64,000 bases of DNA from Mycolicibacterium doricum. Its GTDB lineage: Bacteria; Actinomycetota; Actinomycetes; Mycobacteriales; Mycobacteriaceae. Shown here one piece after another: positions 63,917 through 64,000 of this stretch. Each line of letters begins with the position of its first letter. Within the stretch, counting starts at the first letter, position 1. Position numbers and translations under genes: made by a program. A model generated the notes under the pieces. It was given only the letters and a program-made list of their open reading frames with translations. It ran no database searches and was not told where the DNA came from. The DNA lies in NCBI RefSeq assembly GCF_010728155.1, contig NZ_AP022605.1, forward strand, positions 3,844,001 to 3,908,000, read 5' to 3'.

Positions 63917-64000
63917 GGGCGCAGCTCGATCACCGTCTTGCCGATTCGAACCGGCGTGCCTATCGGAACCCTTACCGCAGTCGTCACCTTCGCCCTGTCA
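63913..64000 (-). CDS. fhaB: FHA-domain protein FhaB (FipA), 3' end
   Basis: Only the C-terminal 28 codons are in the window: KVTTAVRVPIGTPVRIGKTVIELRP and stop. These end residues and the 4-base overlap with pstP identify FhaB (Rv0019c), a phosphothreonine-binding partner of the PknA/PknB pathway. It is the upstream gene of the operon here; the rest lies outside the window. Confidence 0.9.

Overview
The window is about 64 kb around the replication origin of a mycobacterium, most likely a rapidly growing Mycolicibacterium. Evidence: very high GC; the dnaA-dnaN-gnd-recF-dciA-gyrB-gyrA order; the rpmH-rnpA-yidD-yidC-jag-rsmG-parA-parB run facing the other way; mycobacterial signature genes (cwsA, crgA, cwlM, mtc28-like antigen, pknA/pknB/pstP/fhaB); and a glucosylglycerate hydrolase. 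Gene identities come from reading the proteins against remembered families; no database was searched.

Layout. (1) 1-6.4 kb: metabolic genes (5'-truncated PhoX-type phosphatase, an unrecognised protein, an F420-type LLM oxidoreductase, a MarR regulator, glucosylglycerate hydrolase, an SDR). (2) 6.4-14.0 kb: leuS, a proline-rich LpqN/LpqT-like antigen, a small membrane protein, YqgE, an MFS transporter and a Ser/Thr kinase. In M. tuberculosis the Rv0037c-Rv0042c group lies on the other side of oriC. (3) 14.1-27.4 kb: an aspartate-rich protein, pcnA, mutT4, a DUF6049-type protein, murJ/mviN with its pseudokinase, sigM (the expected anti-sigma gene is absent), trxB, trxC, cwlM and a Rv3916c-like protein. 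(4) 27.6-32.9 kb: parB, parA, rsmG with two perfect parS sites, then jag, yidC, yidD, rnpA, rpmH. (5) 32.9-46.3 kb: dnaA, oriC (34.93-35.50 kb), dnaN, gnd, recF, dciA, gyrB, gyrA and a DUF3566 protein. gyrA carries a full-length intein (421 aa) directly after the catalytic tyrosine. recF is preceded by a triplicated translation start. (6) 46.4-52.7 kb: tRNA-Ile, a 34-aa membrane peptide, a decapitated tRNA-Ala and then a roughly 6 kb decayed phage/integrative island. (7) 52.7-64 kb: cwsA, ppiA, a Rv0010c-like gene, crgA, a DUF881 protein, trpG, then the tightly overlapping fhaB-pstP-rodA-pbpA-pknA-pknB operon on the minus strand.

The backbone ties replication initiation (DnaA, DnaN, DciA, oriC), segregation (ParA, ParB, parS), membrane insertion (YidC/YidD/Jag) and envelope growth control (PknA, PknB, PstP, RodA, PbpA, CwlM, MurJ, CwsA, CrgA) together near the origin.

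The most interesting part is the island. The host tRNA-Ala(UGC) is cut inside its T-loop and has lost its 3' half. Some 70 bp downstream lies a complete but unrelated tRNA-Ala(UGC) with the G3:U70 identity pair, apparently brought by the element as a replacement. Behind it are remnants of an ImmA/IrrE protease, a phage tape-measure C-terminus, a frameshifted membrane protein, an intact class II Fic protein behind repeated GCTATA boxes, an AbrB-like protein and a frameshifted DUF3800 protein.
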